This document shows, piece by piece, positions 15,318 through 25,800 of a DNA stretch of 64,000 nucleotides. This DNA is from Roseivirga thermotolerans (GTDB lineage: Bacteria > Bacteroidota > Bacteroidia > Cytophagales > Cyclobacteriaceae), in the NCBI RefSeq assembly GCF_014653175.1, contig NZ_BNAG01000001.1:124001-188000 (forward strand), given 5' to 3'. A program made the translations under genes and the position numbers. Every line of letters starts with the position of its first letter. Position 1 is the stretch's first letter. A model generated the notes under the pieces. That model made no database searches. It was not told where the DNA came from and saw only the letters and a list, made by a program, of their open reading frames with translations.

Positions 15318-16007
15318 ATGAAAAAGACCAGCCTACTCATACTAACTATCTTTTGTGGCCTAATCAGTTGCCAGGATCACAAAAACCGGCCCTCTAAATC
15401 TTTCAACAATGAGTTACCCACCATAGGGCTACTCATTTTTGAAGGAGTACTAATGACAGAGGTCACCGCTCCAATGGATGTTTTTTCCAAACCCGATCAA
15501 GATGGCACACCGCTGTTCAATGTCGTCACCATTGCCCAAACTCCCGAACCGATAACCACCGAAGAGGGACTAACCATAATACCCGACTATACTTTTGCCA
15601 CTGCGCCCTCTCTCAACGTGCTCTTTGTGCCCAGCGCCTACGATATGTGGTCTATGGTGCGCAACCAAACACTTCTGGAGTTTATAAGGGCCAAAAATGA
15701 AGAAACCACCTATACGGTAAGCAATTGTGCGGGAGCTCAGCTCATAGGAGCATCTGGCATTGCCAATGGAAAGAAAATAGTAACCTGGATTGGCGGAGGA
15801 GAACAATTACAGAAAGACTACCCCAAACTGCTGGTTCAGAACGACAGTCTTGTAACCTATATTGAAGATGGAAAATTTTCATCTTCAAACGGCAATCTGG
15901 CCACTTACGTGTCGTCTTTAGAACTTCTGGAAAAAATGACAACACAAGAACACCGCCATTTTGTAGAGTCCTATTTATACCTAAACCGACTGAAAATGTG
16001 GGAGTAA
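15318..16007 (+). CDS. DJ-1/PfpI-family lipoprotein
   Basis: The DJ-1/PfpI glutamine-amidotransferase-like fold is evident: IGLLIFEGVLMTEVTAPMDVF at the start, LFVPSAYD in the middle and the nucleophile-elbow Cys in TVSNCAGAQLIGASG (near residue 138). The N-terminus from ATG 15318 is a lipoprotein signal with lipobox LISC (Cys18); an in-frame TTG at 15309 would overlap the previous gene but spoil nothing else. A lipid-anchored member is unusual for this mostly cytosolic family, though known in Bacteroidota. It probably works with the AhpD-like protein in redox or aldehyde stress. Confidence 0.83.
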   Translation: MKKTSLLILTIFCGLISCQDHKNRPSKSFNNELPTIGLLIFEGVLMTEVTAPMDVFSKPDQDGTPLFNVVTIAQTPEPITTEEGLTIIPDYTFATAPSLNVLFVPSAYDMWSMVRNQTLLEFIRAKNEETTYTVSNCAGAQLIGASGIANGKKIVTWIGGGEQLQKDYPKLLVQNDSLVTYIEDGKFSSSNGNLATYVSSLELLEKMTTQEHRHFVESYLYLNRLKMWE

Positions 16008-16148
16008 GCAGAATTTGATATATTCGAATTCCATGGCCAAATTAGCAGCCAACATTTGGGTAGTGTGGCAGGGTCATCTACCTGAAAGACAGTGTATTTA
16101 TTTTAAAGATTTTTTGATTCTTAGGTTTTAATATCAGAATCACTTCCC

Positions 16149-16156
16149 TATATTTG
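16149..16156 (+). promoter_or_regulatory. Putative -7 element of the rpmG promoter
   Basis: TATATTTG (16149-16156), followed by C, fits the Bacteroidota -7 consensus TAnnTTTG and lies 28 bases before the rpmG start. A good -33 TTTG at the right spacing was not found. Confidence 0.5.
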
Positions 16157-16183
16157 CAGTCCGAATTTTGAAAGCATAGAGAA

Positions 16184-16366
16184 ATGGCTAAGAAAGGCAA
16201 TAGAGTTCAGGTGATATTAGAGTGCACAGAGCACAAAGAAAGCGGCATGCCAGGAACATCTAGATACATCACCACCAAGAACAGAAAGAACACAACTGAA
16301 AGATTGGAGTTGAAGAAATACAATCCAATTTTGAAGAAACATACCGTTCACAAAGAAATTAAGTAA
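16184..16366 (+). CDS. rpmG: 50S ribosomal protein L33
   Basis: A 60-residue ribosomal protein with the L33 wording [29 protein letters not shown] and a basic C-terminus ([18 protein letters not shown]). It lacks the four zinc cysteines of the C+ form and keeps only one Cys, the zinc-independent type. In many Bacteroidota L28 (rpmB) precedes L33; only 176 bases separate it from the previous gene here, so rpmB is elsewhere. DUF4295 and ftsY follow. Confidence 0.96.
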   Translation: MAKKGNRVQVILECTEHKESGMPGTSRYITTKNRKNTTERLELKKYNPILKKHTVHKEIK

Positions 16367-16368
16367 TC

Positions 16369-16524
16369 ATGGCTAAGAAAGTAGTTGCAACCCTAAAGAA
16401 AGAAGGTGGTGTAAAATACGCCAAAGTGATCAAAGCAGTAAAATCTCCTAAAACTGGTGCATATACCTTTAAAGAAGAGATGGTTACTGAAGATATGGTT
16501 AAATCTGTTTTAGCCGATAAATAA
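16369..16524 (+). CDS. DUF4295 small basic protein
   Basis: A 51-codon gene starting MAKKVVATLKKEGGVKYAKV and ending in VKSVLADK. It starts two bases after the rpmG stop. This is the small basic DUF4295 protein found only in Bacteroidota, almost always behind rpmG, and thought to be ribosome-associated from its position and charge. A rho-independent terminator follows directly. Confidence 0.9.
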   Translation: MAKKVVATLKKEGGVKYAKVIKAVKSPKTGAYTFKEEMVTEDMVKSVLADK

Positions 16525-16549
16525 GAAATTGCATTTATCAATTATATTA

Positions 16550-16573
16550 AAGTCCCGTTAAGGGACTTTTTTG
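16550..16573 (+). terminator. Rho-independent terminator after rpmG-DUF4295
   Basis: AAGTCCC-GTTA-AGGGACTT followed by a T run; a six- to seven-pair stem with a tetraloop. It separates the ribosomal genes from ftsY. Confidence 0.88.
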
Positions 16574-16590
16574 TTTACCATTCTTTTCGT

Positions 16591-16636
16591 CATTCTGAAC
16601 CTGCCTTTGTCGGCAAACAAGCTAGTTTCAGAATCT
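16591..16636. repeat. Short inverted-repeat element before ftsY
   Basis: ATTCTGAA (16592-16599) and TTCAGAAT (16627-16634) are perfect inverted repeats around a 27-base centre containing GCC...GGC. It resembles the small dispersed palindromes of Bacteroidota genomes. There is no T run on either side, so it is not a simple terminator. Confidence 0.45.
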
Positions 16637-16728
16637 TTGTATACGGGGGGATATATTCCGAAATAATTTCGGGAACGTACTTTAGCTATATAGGCTTATT
16701 TAAGATAACTTCATCAAACCTTACTGTT

Positions 16729-17682
16729 ATGGCACTATTCGGTTTATTTTCTAAAGAGAAAAAAGAGAAGCTCGATCAGGGACTCGAAAAGACTAAAGAA
16801 AGCTTATTTAGTAAGCTCGGTCGTGCCGTAGCCGGAAAATCTAAGGTAGACGATGAAGTACTCGATGAGCTGGAAGAAATACTAATAACCAGCGATGTTG
16901 GTGTAGAAACTACCGTAAAGATTATTGAGCGCATTGAAGAACGAGTGGCACGAGACAAGTACATGAACACTACCGAGCTCGATCGCATTTTGCGCGAAGA
17001 AATTGCCGAACTGCTAGCCGAAAATAATACCCAGGATCTTGCCGACTTTAAACTACCCGAAGGCCACAAACCACATGTTATTTTGGTGGTAGGTGTGAAT
17101 GGTGTGGGTAAAACAACCACCATTGGCAAACTAGCCGCTCAATTCAAGAGCAAAGGTAAATCTGTTGTACTGGGTGCTGCCGATACCTTTAGAGCCGCAG
17201 CTGTAGACCAGTTAAAGCTTTGGGGCGAAAGAGTGGGCGTACCAGTAGTTGCTCACGGCATGAATACTGATCCAAGTGCTGTAGCTTTCGATGCCGTAAA
17301 GCAAGGAGTTGAAACCGGTGCGGACCTTGTAATTGTAGATACTGCCGGTAGACTCCACACCAAAGTGAACCTGATGAATGAGCTGACGAAGATCAAACGC
17401 GTGATGCAGAAATTCATTCCTGAAGCTCCTCACGAGATTCTGTTGGTGCTCGATGGCTCTACTGGTCAAAATGCCTTTATTCAGGCCAAAGAATTTACCA
17501 AAGCCACTGAAGTTTCTGCTTTGGCCATTACCAAGCTCGATGGCACAGCCAAAGGTGGAGTAGTGATTGGCATCTCAGACCAATTCAAAATCCCTGTGAA
17601 GTACATTGGCGTTGGTGAGAAGGTAGAAGATCTACAGGTTTTCAACAAAGCTGAGTTTGTAGACTCTCTTTTTAAGAAATAG
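16729..17682 (+). CDS. ftsY: Signal recognition particle receptor FtsY
   Basis: A 317-residue SRP-family GTPase that docks ribosome-SRP complexes at the inner membrane. The N-terminal A region is short (MALFGLFSKEKKEKL), followed by the N domain. The G domain has G1 GVNGVGKTTTIGKLA, the DTFRAAAVDQL insertion-box motif, G3 DTAGR, G4 TKLDGTAKGG and the closing GVGEKVEDLQVF. Length is normal for the Bacteroidota form. Transcribed separately from the ribosomal genes because of the terminator upstream. Confidence 0.97.
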   Translation: MALFGLFSKEKKEKLDQGLEKTKESLFSKLGRAVAGKSKVDDEVLDELEEILITSDVGVETTVKIIERIEERVARDKYMNTTELDRILREEIAELLAENNTQDLADFKLPEGHKPHVILVVGVNGVGKTTTIGKLAAQFKSKGKSVVLGAADTFRAAAVDQLKLWGERVGVPVVAHGMNTDPSAVAFDAVKQGVETGADLVIVDTAGRLHTKVNLMNELTKIKRVMQKFIPEAPHEILLVLDGSTGQNAFIQAKEFTKATEVSALAITKLDGTAKGGVVIGISDQFKIPVKYIGVGEKVEDLQVFNKAEFVDSLFKK

Positions 17683-17698
17683 ACAGATCGATTAGCCT

Positions 17699-18799
17699 TC
17701 AAGGATTAGCCTTTAGCGCTTTCAACACAGACTCAATATTGTATCTAAAAAGGGTCTCCTGCTGATAGGAACCTCCATATAGATATCCATTTTCCTCATC
17801 TACAGATAAATTCCAAAGTTTATCAGGGCAGGCCAGCTGAGCTTTTAAGTTTCCTTCCCAATCAAAAATGCGAATAGTGGTAGGGTGAAACTCAGCCCAC
17901 TTTTCCACAGAAACATCATAATAGAGTGTAAATAAGAAGTCTTTCGTGGCAGCCGTTCCATAATAATAATCCCTGTACTGCCTAGGGACAGATTTCGAGG
18001 GTGTAATAATGTCTGAATAGTTGTAAAGAGCATACTTTTCAGGGTCTCGGTAAGACATAATAAATTGTCCATCTCTGTCGAAAATGTCTAACCGATCATA
18101 GTAATCCATTGCAACGGCAAAACGAGATTGGTCAGGCTTCATTGAAAGAGAAACACTGTTAAAGTTTGCCCATTTTTTCCATCGTTCCTCATCAAGTATA
18201 TTATTGACTTTGGGATACTCACCATAGGCTTTAATTTCACCGTTCTTTAACATTACCAAGGGAGCCATATTGGTTCCGTCATAATAACCAGGTTGATGAC
18301 CTACTAAACCCACTGAGTCAACAACGAAAAGTGCATTCATAAAGTCATATTCGGGTCTATGTGTCACTTTTCTTTCAATTATGGTCTTGCCTTGTTGAAG
18401 GCTCTTGGTAATATTGATAAGACTTATCCTAAACCTTGGTGGGTCATTTACCCAAATCAAATAATCTCCATCTCTCTCTAAATATTGACCCCAGTAACTA
18501 GCTCCATAGAATGTATCAGGCCCTTCCCTTCCCCGCTCACCTATCTCACCTAAAAACTCAAGATCAGATGAATTGTAAACAGTAAAAACCACCCTATCAG
18601 CCCTATTTTGATCTTGCTTAATGAGTAAATATGAGCCTACTATAAAGGGAGCCAAACCAATCTCTTTCTCAAGAAATTGTTCACTGACAAGACTGTCCAC
18701 CATTATCTTCTCCTCTACAATGCTACTTGAAGAGTAGTTTGAACAACTAATGGTAATGGAAAAAGTAATAAGAAGTAATAAGCATGCCGTTGCTTTCAT
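17699..18799 (-). CDS. Six-bladed beta-propeller-type lipoprotein
   Basis: A 366-residue protein from ATG 18799, chosen because the sequence after it is a good lipoprotein signal with lipobox TISC; an upstream ATG would add 17 residues ahead of it. The mature part contains propeller-like strands (FTVYNSSDLEFLGEIGERGREGPDTF, YLIWVNDPPRFRISLI, IRIFDWEGNLKAQLACP, YLYGGSYQQ) typical of the 6-bladed-propeller lipoproteins of Bacteroidota. These are abundant and uncharacterised. It is convergent with ftsY. Confidence 0.75.
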   Translation of the reverse strand: MKATACLLLLITFSITISCSNYSSSSIVEEKIMVDSLVSEQFLEKEIGLAPFIVGSYLLIKQDQNRADRVVFTVYNSSDLEFLGEIGERGREGPDTFYGASYWGQYLERDGDYLIWVNDPPRFRISLINITKSLQQGKTIIERKVTHRPEYDFMNALFVVDSVGLVGHQPGYYDGTNMAPLVMLKNGEIKAYGEYPKVNNILDEERWKKWANFNSVSLSMKPDQSRFAVAMDYYDRLDIFDRDGQFIMSYRDPEKYALYNYSDIITPSKSVPRQYRDYYYGTAATKDFLFTLYYDVSVEKWAEFHPTTIRIFDWEGNLKAQLACPDKLWNLSVDEENGYLYGGSYQQETLFRYNIESVLKALKANP

Positions 18800-18984
18800 A
18801 TTGAATGTGTTACTTCGGAATATATCAAATTCCTGAACGTTTGCGTACAATTTACTGCACTTTATCGGTCAAACCCTTTGTGTATTAAATCATAATTATT
18901 TGATTTTCAACACATTAAATTCATGGCACTTATCTTGTTCCATGAATAACGGATAGAAAACATTTGTACATTAACGAACAACCT

Positions 18985-19245
18985 ATGAGTGCTATAGCTA
19001 TACAAATTCCACAAATCTCTGGCGAGCAAGACATTGAAGTGGAAGTAAAAATCAACGGTCAAAAACGTTCTTACAATTATCGGGTAGAAGTATTTTACTG
19101 GGCCGATTGTGAAAACCCAAGTGACGACCGGGTAGATTGCATTCGTCAGATTCTCGCCAAATACGACTCTGAATGGGAGCTTTACCAAATCGGACTTCCA
19201 ACAGACGAGTTAGTGCCTATTACTTTCAGAAAGAAGAGAGGGTAG
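18985..19245 (+). CDS. Small conserved-looking protein of unknown function
   Basis: An 86-residue acidic protein starting MSAIAIQIPQISGEQDIEVE. It has beta-rich wording in the first half (VEVKINGQKRSYNYRVEVFYW) and a short helical part (CIRQILAKYDSEWELYQI), then VPITFRKKRG at the end. No signal peptide or membrane segment. Not recognised; its place between ftsY and rimO fits a small housekeeping-linked protein. An in-frame TTG at 18964 would add seven residues. Confidence 0.7.
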   Translation: MSAIAIQIPQISGEQDIEVEVKINGQKRSYNYRVEVFYWADCENPSDDRVDCIRQILAKYDSEWELYQIGLPTDELVPITFRKKRG

Positions 19246-19323
19246 TTTTAAGTTCAAAATTTCATACCTCAGTGACCGAACTTTGAAGGTGAAGCCCAAA
19301 GCTTAAAACTTATCAATTCTTCT

Positions 19324-19331
19324 TACCTTTG
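19324..19331 (+). promoter_or_regulatory. Putative -7 element of the rimO promoter
   Basis: TACCTTTG, followed by C, matches TAnnTTTG and lies 23 bases before the rimO ATG. No well-placed -33 TTTG is visible. Confidence 0.45.
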
Positions 19332-19353
19332 CCCTCCAAATTCATTGATATTC

Positions 19354-20667
19354 ATGAAGGTTAAAGGGCTGAAGAAAGATAAAGTCAACATTGTTACGCT
19401 GGGTTGCTCCAAAAACCTGGTCGATTCTGAAGTAATGTTGACCCAGTTGAGGGGCAATGGTATTAAAACCACTCATGAGTCTAAAAAAGACGATGCCAAT
19501 ATCGTAATCATCAATACCTGTGGTTTTATAGACAATGCCAAGCAAGAGTCTATAGACACCATTTTGCGGTATGTAGATGCTAAAGAAGAAGGTCTGGTAG
19601 AAAAGGTGTATGTCACCGGATGCCTCTCTCATCGGTACAAAGACGACCTGGAGAAAGAAATTCCTCAGGTAGACGCTTTTTTCGGCACCATGGAATTGCC
19701 CGCTCTGCTAAAGAAGTTCAAGGCTGACTATAAGCACGAACTGCTTGGCGATAGAATTACCACCACCTCTAAGCACTATGCCTATCTGAAAATCGCTGAG
19801 GGCTGCGATAGGCCCTGCTCTTTTTGCGCTATACCTTTAATGCGTGGTGGGCACAAGTCCAGGCCGATAGAAGAACTCGTTACCGAAGCTAAAAACCTGG
19901 CCAAAAATGGCACCAAGGAGCTTTTGCTCATTGCCCAAGATTCTACTTATTACGGCCTTGATCTCTACAAAAAGAGAAATCTGGCAGAACTAATGCAGCG
20001 ACTCTCTGATGTGGAGGGTATTGATTGGATAAGGCTTCATTATGCATTCCCGACAGGCTTCCCTATGGACGTGCTGGATGTGATGGCCGAACGCCCGAAC
20101 ATTTGCAATTACCTGGACATTCCTCTTCAGCATGGCTCTACCAAAATGCTCAAATTAATGCGCAGAGGCACTACCCGCGAAAAAACGGAAGCCTTGCTGG
20201 CCGAAATGCGATCCAGAGTACCAGACATTGCCATAAGAACCACCCTTATTGCAGGGCACCCGGGAGAAACCGAAGAAGACTTTGCCGACATGGTAGACTT
20301 TGTAGAAAAATCAAGGTTCGACCGGCTGGGCATATTCACTTATTCGCACGAAGAAAACACCCATGCCTTCTCAATGACCGATGATGTGCCTGACGAAGTG
20401 AAACAAGAAAGAGCCAATCACGTTATGCAGGTTCAGGAGCAAATTTCCTATGAAATAAACCAGGCTAAAATCGGGAAAACATTTAAAGTATTGATCGATA
20501 GAAAAGAAAGCGGAAGCTTTATTGGGAGAACCGAACATGACTCTCCCGAAGTTGACAATGAGGTTTATATAGACGCTAAAAAGCATTACCTGAGAGTTGG
20601 AGATTTTGCCCAGATTAAAATAACGGATGCCACTGAATTTGACCTTTATGGCGAACCGTTGCTGTAG
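19354..20667 (+). CDS. rimO: Ribosomal protein S12 methylthiotransferase RimO
   Basis: A 437-residue radical-SAM enzyme that adds a methylthio group to the conserved Asp of ribosomal protein S12. The N-terminal UPF0004 domain has its three cluster cysteines (VTLGCSKNLVDSE, INTCGFI, VTGCLSHR). The radical-SAM cluster is CDRPCSFC (CxxxCxxC) followed by AIPLMRGGHKSR, and a TRAM domain closes the protein (IGKTFKVLID ... FIGRTEHDSPEVDNEV). The H-K-S-R wording and target length favour RimO over MiaB. The ATG at 19354 is preferred to an in-frame TTG three codons earlier. Confidence 0.96.
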   Translation: MKVKGLKKDKVNIVTLGCSKNLVDSEVMLTQLRGNGIKTTHESKKDDANIVIINTCGFIDNAKQESIDTILRYVDAKEEGLVEKVYVTGCLSHRYKDDLEKEIPQVDAFFGTMELPALLKKFKADYKHELLGDRITTTSKHYAYLKIAEGCDRPCSFCAIPLMRGGHKSRPIEELVTEAKNLAKNGTKELLLIAQDSTYYGLDLYKKRNLAELMQRLSDVEGIDWIRLHYAFPTGFPMDVLDVMAERPNICNYLDIPLQHGSTKMLKLMRRGTTREKTEALLAEMRSRVPDIAIRTTLIAGHPGETEEDFADMVDFVEKSRFDRLGIFTYSHEENTHAFSMTDDVPDEVKQERANHVMQVQEQISYEINQAKIGKTFKVLIDRKESGSFIGRTEHDSPEVDNEVYIDAKKHYLRVGDFAQIKITDATEFDLYGEPLL

Positions 20668-20730
20668 TTATTGCACATTTTTAGAACTTGAAGCGTACTA
20701 AGACAGTTACCTTCAACATAAACCAATAGT

Positions 20731-22314
20731 ATGAGCACTTTAACCGAGACTGACTGTCTGCTATCAACGATAGAATTTTCGAAGACCAACAGTTTTTCAT
20801 CGTTTTTTTTAGACTACATCTCCAACAAAGAAGAGCTCAAACCTTTTCATAACGGCCTACCTTCTTTAGCCAATCTTAGACAGCAAATTGAAAAGAGGAA
20901 CTTCCCTGTAGAACACCGCTCGGTGGTGTCTGCAGTACTCTTCGACCAATACGCTGATACTAAGACCTCTGAAATGACGCTAGCCAACATAAAGGCACTG
21001 GAAGACCAAAAAACCTTTACTATAACCACGGGCCATCAGCTCAATATTTTCACTGGGCCTCTGTACTTTATATACAAAATTGTTACCGTTATCAGTGCCT
21101 GTCAAAGGCTAAAGCAAACCTACCCTGAATACAACTTCGTACCGGTATACTGGATGGCCTCCGAAGACCATGACTTTGAGGAAATATCGCACTTCAGACT
21201 CAACGGTAAAAAACTGGAATGGAAGACCAATCAGCAGGGAGCCGTTGGCCGATTTCACCTCAAGGAAATGAACAGCATCTTTGAACAGGTAATTGGCATG
21301 CCTCAGTTTTTTGTTGAAGCCTATCAGAAAAAAAATCTTGCGGCAGCCGTAAGGCATTATGTCAATGCGCTGTTTGGAGACAAAGGGCTTGTGATTGTAG
21401 ATGCCGATGACCGACAGCTCAAACACCTCTTTAAACCGGTAATAACTGCCGACCTTTTTGATCACAGCCCCCAAAAAGAAGCTCAACACACCACCGAACA
21501 ACTAGAGAAAATCGGTTACTCTACCCAGGTATTCCCCAGGGAAATCAACTTGTTTTACCTAAAGGAGAATATCAGGGCACGGATAGTGAAGGCTAAAGGT
21601 GCCTATGAAGTGTTGGGCACAGGCATTCGGTTCACTGCTCATCAACTGGAAGACGAAGTAGAGAATCACCCGGAGCGTTTTAGCCCAAATGTGCTCCTCA
21701 GGCCTCTTTATCAGGAGTTTCTCCTCCCCAACCTGGCCTATGTAGGTGGCCCCAGTGAGCTTGTATATTGGCTTCAGCTAAAAGGTGTTTTCGATCGGTT
21801 CAACACTACCTTTCCGCTCTTAATGCCACGCAACTTCGCAGCCGTAATAGACAAAAACAGCTTGCGTAAGATTGAACAAGCTCAACTCAGCTGGGAAGAC
21901 TTGTTCAAAGATGAACACAGCCTTGTCAATGAAAAGGTAAGGGAGCAGACTACTTTTCAGCTCGATCTTGCCGAGCAAAAGCAAAAACTCAATCAGCTGT
22001 TCGATGATGCCCACCGGCAGGCCATTGCTATTGACCCTACGTTAGATAAAATGGTAAAAGGTCAGCACAGGCGAGCCGAAAAGACCCTTGAAAAGGTTGA
22101 ACAAAAAATACTCAAGGCCGAAAGAAGAAATCAGGAAGTTCTGGTAAACCGAATATATGCCATCAAAGAAACATTGTTTCCGGGCGGAAGCCCCCAGGAA
22201 CGAAAAGACAACTTCCTGAACTTCTACATGACCGACCCGGGCTTTATTGAAAAGTGTTTTGATGCTTTTGATCCCTTCGATTATCGCTTCCACCTTATTA
22301 AAGCCAATGAATAA
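20731..22314 (+). CDS. bshC: Putative cysteine ligase BshC (bacillithiol synthesis)
   Basis: A 527-residue protein of the BshC family, which completes bacillithiol by adding Cys to GlcN-malate. Telling segments are TGHQLNIFTGPLYFIYKI and VYWMASEDHDFEEISHF, near residues 95-155, and LLRPLYQEFLLPNLAYVGG with the following ELVYWLQLK, all typical of the family, plus a coiled-coil arm near residues 395-465. Length is normal. The next gene overlaps its end by eight bases. YtxJ at 31532 is a second sign that this organism uses bacillithiol. Confidence 0.93.
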   Translation: MSTLTETDCLLSTIEFSKTNSFSSFFLDYISNKEELKPFHNGLPSLANLRQQIEKRNFPVEHRSVVSAVLFDQYADTKTSEMTLANIKALEDQKTFTITTGHQLNIFTGPLYFIYKIVTVISACQRLKQTYPEYNFVPVYWMASEDHDFEEISHFRLNGKKLEWKTNQQGAVGRFHLKEMNSIFEQVIGMPQFFVEAYQKKNLAAAVRHYVNALFGDKGLVIVDADDRQLKHLFKPVITADLFDHSPQKEAQHTTEQLEKIGYSTQVFPREINLFYLKENIRARIVKAKGAYEVLGTGIRFTAHQLEDEVENHPERFSPNVLLRPLYQEFLLPNLAYVGGPSELVYWLQLKGVFDRFNTTFPLLMPRNFAAVIDKNSLRKIEQAQLSWEDLFKDEHSLVNEKVREQTTFQLDLAEQKQKLNQLFDDAHRQAIAIDPTLDKMVKGQHRRAEKTLEKVEQKILKAERRNQEVLVNRIYAIKETLFPGGSPQERKDNFLNFYMTDPGFIEKCFDAFDPFDYRFHLIKANE

Positions 22315-22876
22315 ACAGGTTTTGCGCAGTATGTTTCTGGAAAAAAGGCTTACGCTAAGGCCTGCGGAATACGCTCTGCGTAATACCCTGATGATAGAAA
22401 ACTGCAAGCAGTTTTTAACGGCCCATAGCGAGCTTAAGCATGTGCACATTTTCGGTTCAATGCCTACCAAATTAGAACCCGATACTGCTCCGCTGATCGA
22501 CTGGCTGCTCTTGGAGCAGAAGCAGGTCTACAGCAGCAAAACTCATTGGAAGAAAAGAAGCCTGAGCCATCACCCCATAAATCATTCGGCTGACTTCCGG
22601 CCAGACTCAAGGGGAATTCCTGAACCTACGAGCAGCCAAGAAGCACAGGCTACTTTGTTCGATTTGGTTTTTGTACCATTGATAAGTTTCGATGAATCGG
22701 GCAATAGGATTGGCTATGGAGCCGGCTTGTACGATCGCTTCTTGGCCGAACTGAAGCCTGAATGTAAAAAGGTGGGATTGGCCATAACCCCACCTTTAAA
22801 TACTATTCCTTATGCCGATACTCACGACATTCCCTTAAGTGCCTGTATTAATCACCTGGGCATCTATACCTTTTGA
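22307..22876 (+). CDS. 5-formyltetrahydrofolate cyclo-ligase
   Basis: A 189-residue enzyme converting 5-formyl-THF to 5,10-methenyl-THF with ATP. The N-terminus MNKQVLRSMFLEKRLTLRP contains the family's LR..(K)R substrate-binding residues, and the signature GNRIGYGAGLYDRFLAEL lies near residues 139-156. The ATG at 22307 is chosen because family similarity starts there; a longer frame begins inside bshC. It overlaps the bshC stop, so expression is likely coupled. Confidence 0.93.
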   Translation: MNKQVLRSMFLEKRLTLRPAEYALRNTLMIENCKQFLTAHSELKHVHIFGSMPTKLEPDTAPLIDWLLLEQKQVYSSKTHWKKRSLSHHPINHSADFRPDSRGIPEPTSSQEAQATLFDLVFVPLISFDESGNRIGYGAGLYDRFLAELKPECKKVGLAITPPLNTIPYADTHDIPLSACINHLGIYTF

Positions 22877-22879
22877 GCC

Positions 22880-25800
22880 CTAACGACTTCTTTTCAACAG
22901 CTTGACACTGGCCTTTCTATTGGCGTTTACAGCCTCGAAAATATAAACTCCATCTGCCGAAGACCGCAAATCGAGCCTGATTTGAGCTCCTCTCTGATAC
23001 TGTTTCACTTCATTCATGGTCACGCTTCTGCCCTGAGCATCTATGACCTGATAGCTTACCGCTCCCGAAAAAGTTCGCGGTAATACCAGATGAAACACTC
23101 CATTGGAAGGGTTAGCGTCTACCACAATTGTGGTGGCATTTTGTATCAACTCATTGTCGATAGAAGCAATTACATTTTCAATGGTATAGGTTTCTTTTTG
23201 AGTGAAACTACCATCAAAATCATTGCCTGCCAGGTCTTGTACATCTTGAGAGGACACAAAATTGATATCAATTACGCCATCGGCCGCAATATTAGAAACC
23301 GTCACGGTAAATACCCTGGTACCGGTAACTGCCAGCAGTTCGCTTATCTCAGCCGAAGGAGCACTGGAAGACAACTCCAAATCGCTTATATCCATATTCT
23401 GCACATTTTCAGTAAAGGTTAGGGTAAACGAAACAGTGTTCTGGTTGGTAACTTCAGTGCCGGGATCATTGCGGGTGAGTGATGCACCGGGGGCTGTCAC
23501 ATCGGTAATAGTATACGTTTGTTCCGATTCTATAGTACCGGCAAAGGCGTTGCCCGAAGTATCTTCAATATCGTTTGAAGCGGCCACTCCCAAGCCCAAG
23601 GTTCCGGAACCTCCTATATCTCTCACCGCAACCCTGAATACCTGACCGGCTGTAACCACCGCCACGTTGTCTACTACACCCGAAGCTGTTCCGGTGGTCT
23701 CAAAATCATCTGCGCTAATATTAATGACTTCTTCATCGAAGGTAACTTCAAACTCTACTGATGTACCATCTGTGGCCTCTGTGGCCGGATTGAAACGGTT
23801 GATGGAAACTATTTTTGGAGCCTGGCCATCCAGGTTTAAAGAAACTACATTTGAAAGCCCGGTTCCTTCCACTCCCTGAATACCCAGGCGCAACTGATAA
23901 TCGCCACCTTCGGCAACAGTTAGTTCTGCGGAGTTGGCTCCATCAATTTCCTGTCCGTTTCGAAGCCATTGATAGCTCATTGGAAAACTGGCATTATACG
24001 ATATGTTGCCGCGTAAAGTAACCGCTCGACCATTTTCGCTAACGGAGTAATTGATGTTTGCCACCACTCCTTCCACATCGTAGTACCCATAAAAACAACC
24101 ATTACCATGGGTGCTGACCATAATCATGCCTTCTACCGGACGAGCCACAATGTTTGCTACGACTACATTACCAATGCTTTGTGATGCTTGCTGTGTCCAA
24201 ACCGTATTGTCACCGTCCAGTGCCTTTGTCATGTATAACCCTACAGAAGTTCCTACAAAGTAGTAGTTCCCCCCGGCACCATCGGGCATTATCTCTACAG
24301 CTCTCACAGATGGCCCGGCTCCCGAACCATCGGGATTTTCTTCCAAATTACCCGAAATAGAATGCCAGCTTTGTCCTCCGTTTTCGGTGTACCAAACACT
24401 CACCAAACCATAGTTGGAGTATGTAACAATTACCTTATCAGCATCTTGAGGATCCACAGCTATGCCCGAAATATTGGCAAAAGGCAGACCGTTTGATATT
24501 AACTGCGCCTCAGTTTGATCGGCCAGATCTTTTGTATTGGCCACTTTATATACCCCGCCTTGTCGAGTACCGAAGTAAAGTACTCCCTCGGGCTGAAAAG
24601 ACACATCGAGAGCAGATACCTGCTGAGTGGCCAGGTTGGTATTAATTATAGTAGACCACTGCCCTTCTCCCGGATTGTTTCGCACATCGTTGGTGAAAAA
24701 CACTCGGCCTCTTGCTGCCACAAATACCTGGTCTTGATGCACAGGATTTACATGGTATGGATTGACGAACAGATAATCACTGTCATTGTCGGTCGGTGAA
24801 ATATTGCCTACAAAATTATATTCATTGCCTTGCAGCTCATATCGAATAAGGTTTCCTCGCTGAGATGACGCAAAAATGGAGTTATAGTTAATGGCCGTAA
24901 AGGCACCATCTCCTCCAAAAACTTCTACCCAATTCTCCTTGGCATTAGAGGTGAATTTTGCCCAGGTTCCATTGTCTTGCATTCCACCGGCCAACTGCGG
25001 ATCGCCCAGATCAAACTGGTGAATATCGGCATGATAAAACTGCGTGGTAATGTAGCCATTGTTCAGGCTCTTCCAGGTAATGGGATTGTTGGCACTTACA
25101 TTGGCCTTATTGTTCTCGGTTAGATGCAAACCTCCATCGGTAGCCGAAATCATACGGTTCGGGTTAGAAGGAAAGAATGCATAGGCATGATTATCGGGGT
25201 GATGATTGGGATACCGCGGAAAACTGTTCGGGTTATTGTCGTTGTTGTAGCCTCCCACCTGTTTGGTTTGAGCAGTGGTACCAAAGCCATTGGTAGACCT
25301 GATTAGGTTTACCCCACCAAGGAATATAACGTTCGGGTCACTGGGGTGTACGGCAGCGTATAGATCATATCCTCCCTGCGAGCCATGCCCGGCCCCTACA
25401 TCTCCGGTACTCACATTGATGTTGGCTGAAAGATCGGTCCAGAAGTTTGCCGATTCATTATAGGCAAACAGCCTGTTGCCGCTCACAAAGTATACTTTGT
25501 TTTCATCGTTAGGGTCGATGGCAATCTCAAAGCGGTCGAAGCTACTTGGGAAATTGGAAGGTGGCTGGATTTTGGTCCAGCTCAAACCATCATCAGACTT
25601 ATAAAATCCATCTTCACGATTGTTACCATTAAAGCTACTGTTAGCAATGGCCGCATATACTTTTCCGGAAGAGCTTACGGCTACATCAGAAAAGTTATTT
25701 CCGGTATTGTTAGCTCCAAGCACCACTTCAAACGTTTCGAAGCCATCGGTACTGCGAATAATTTCGCTGAGCCCGGCCGCATAAATTTCTGTGCCCGAAG

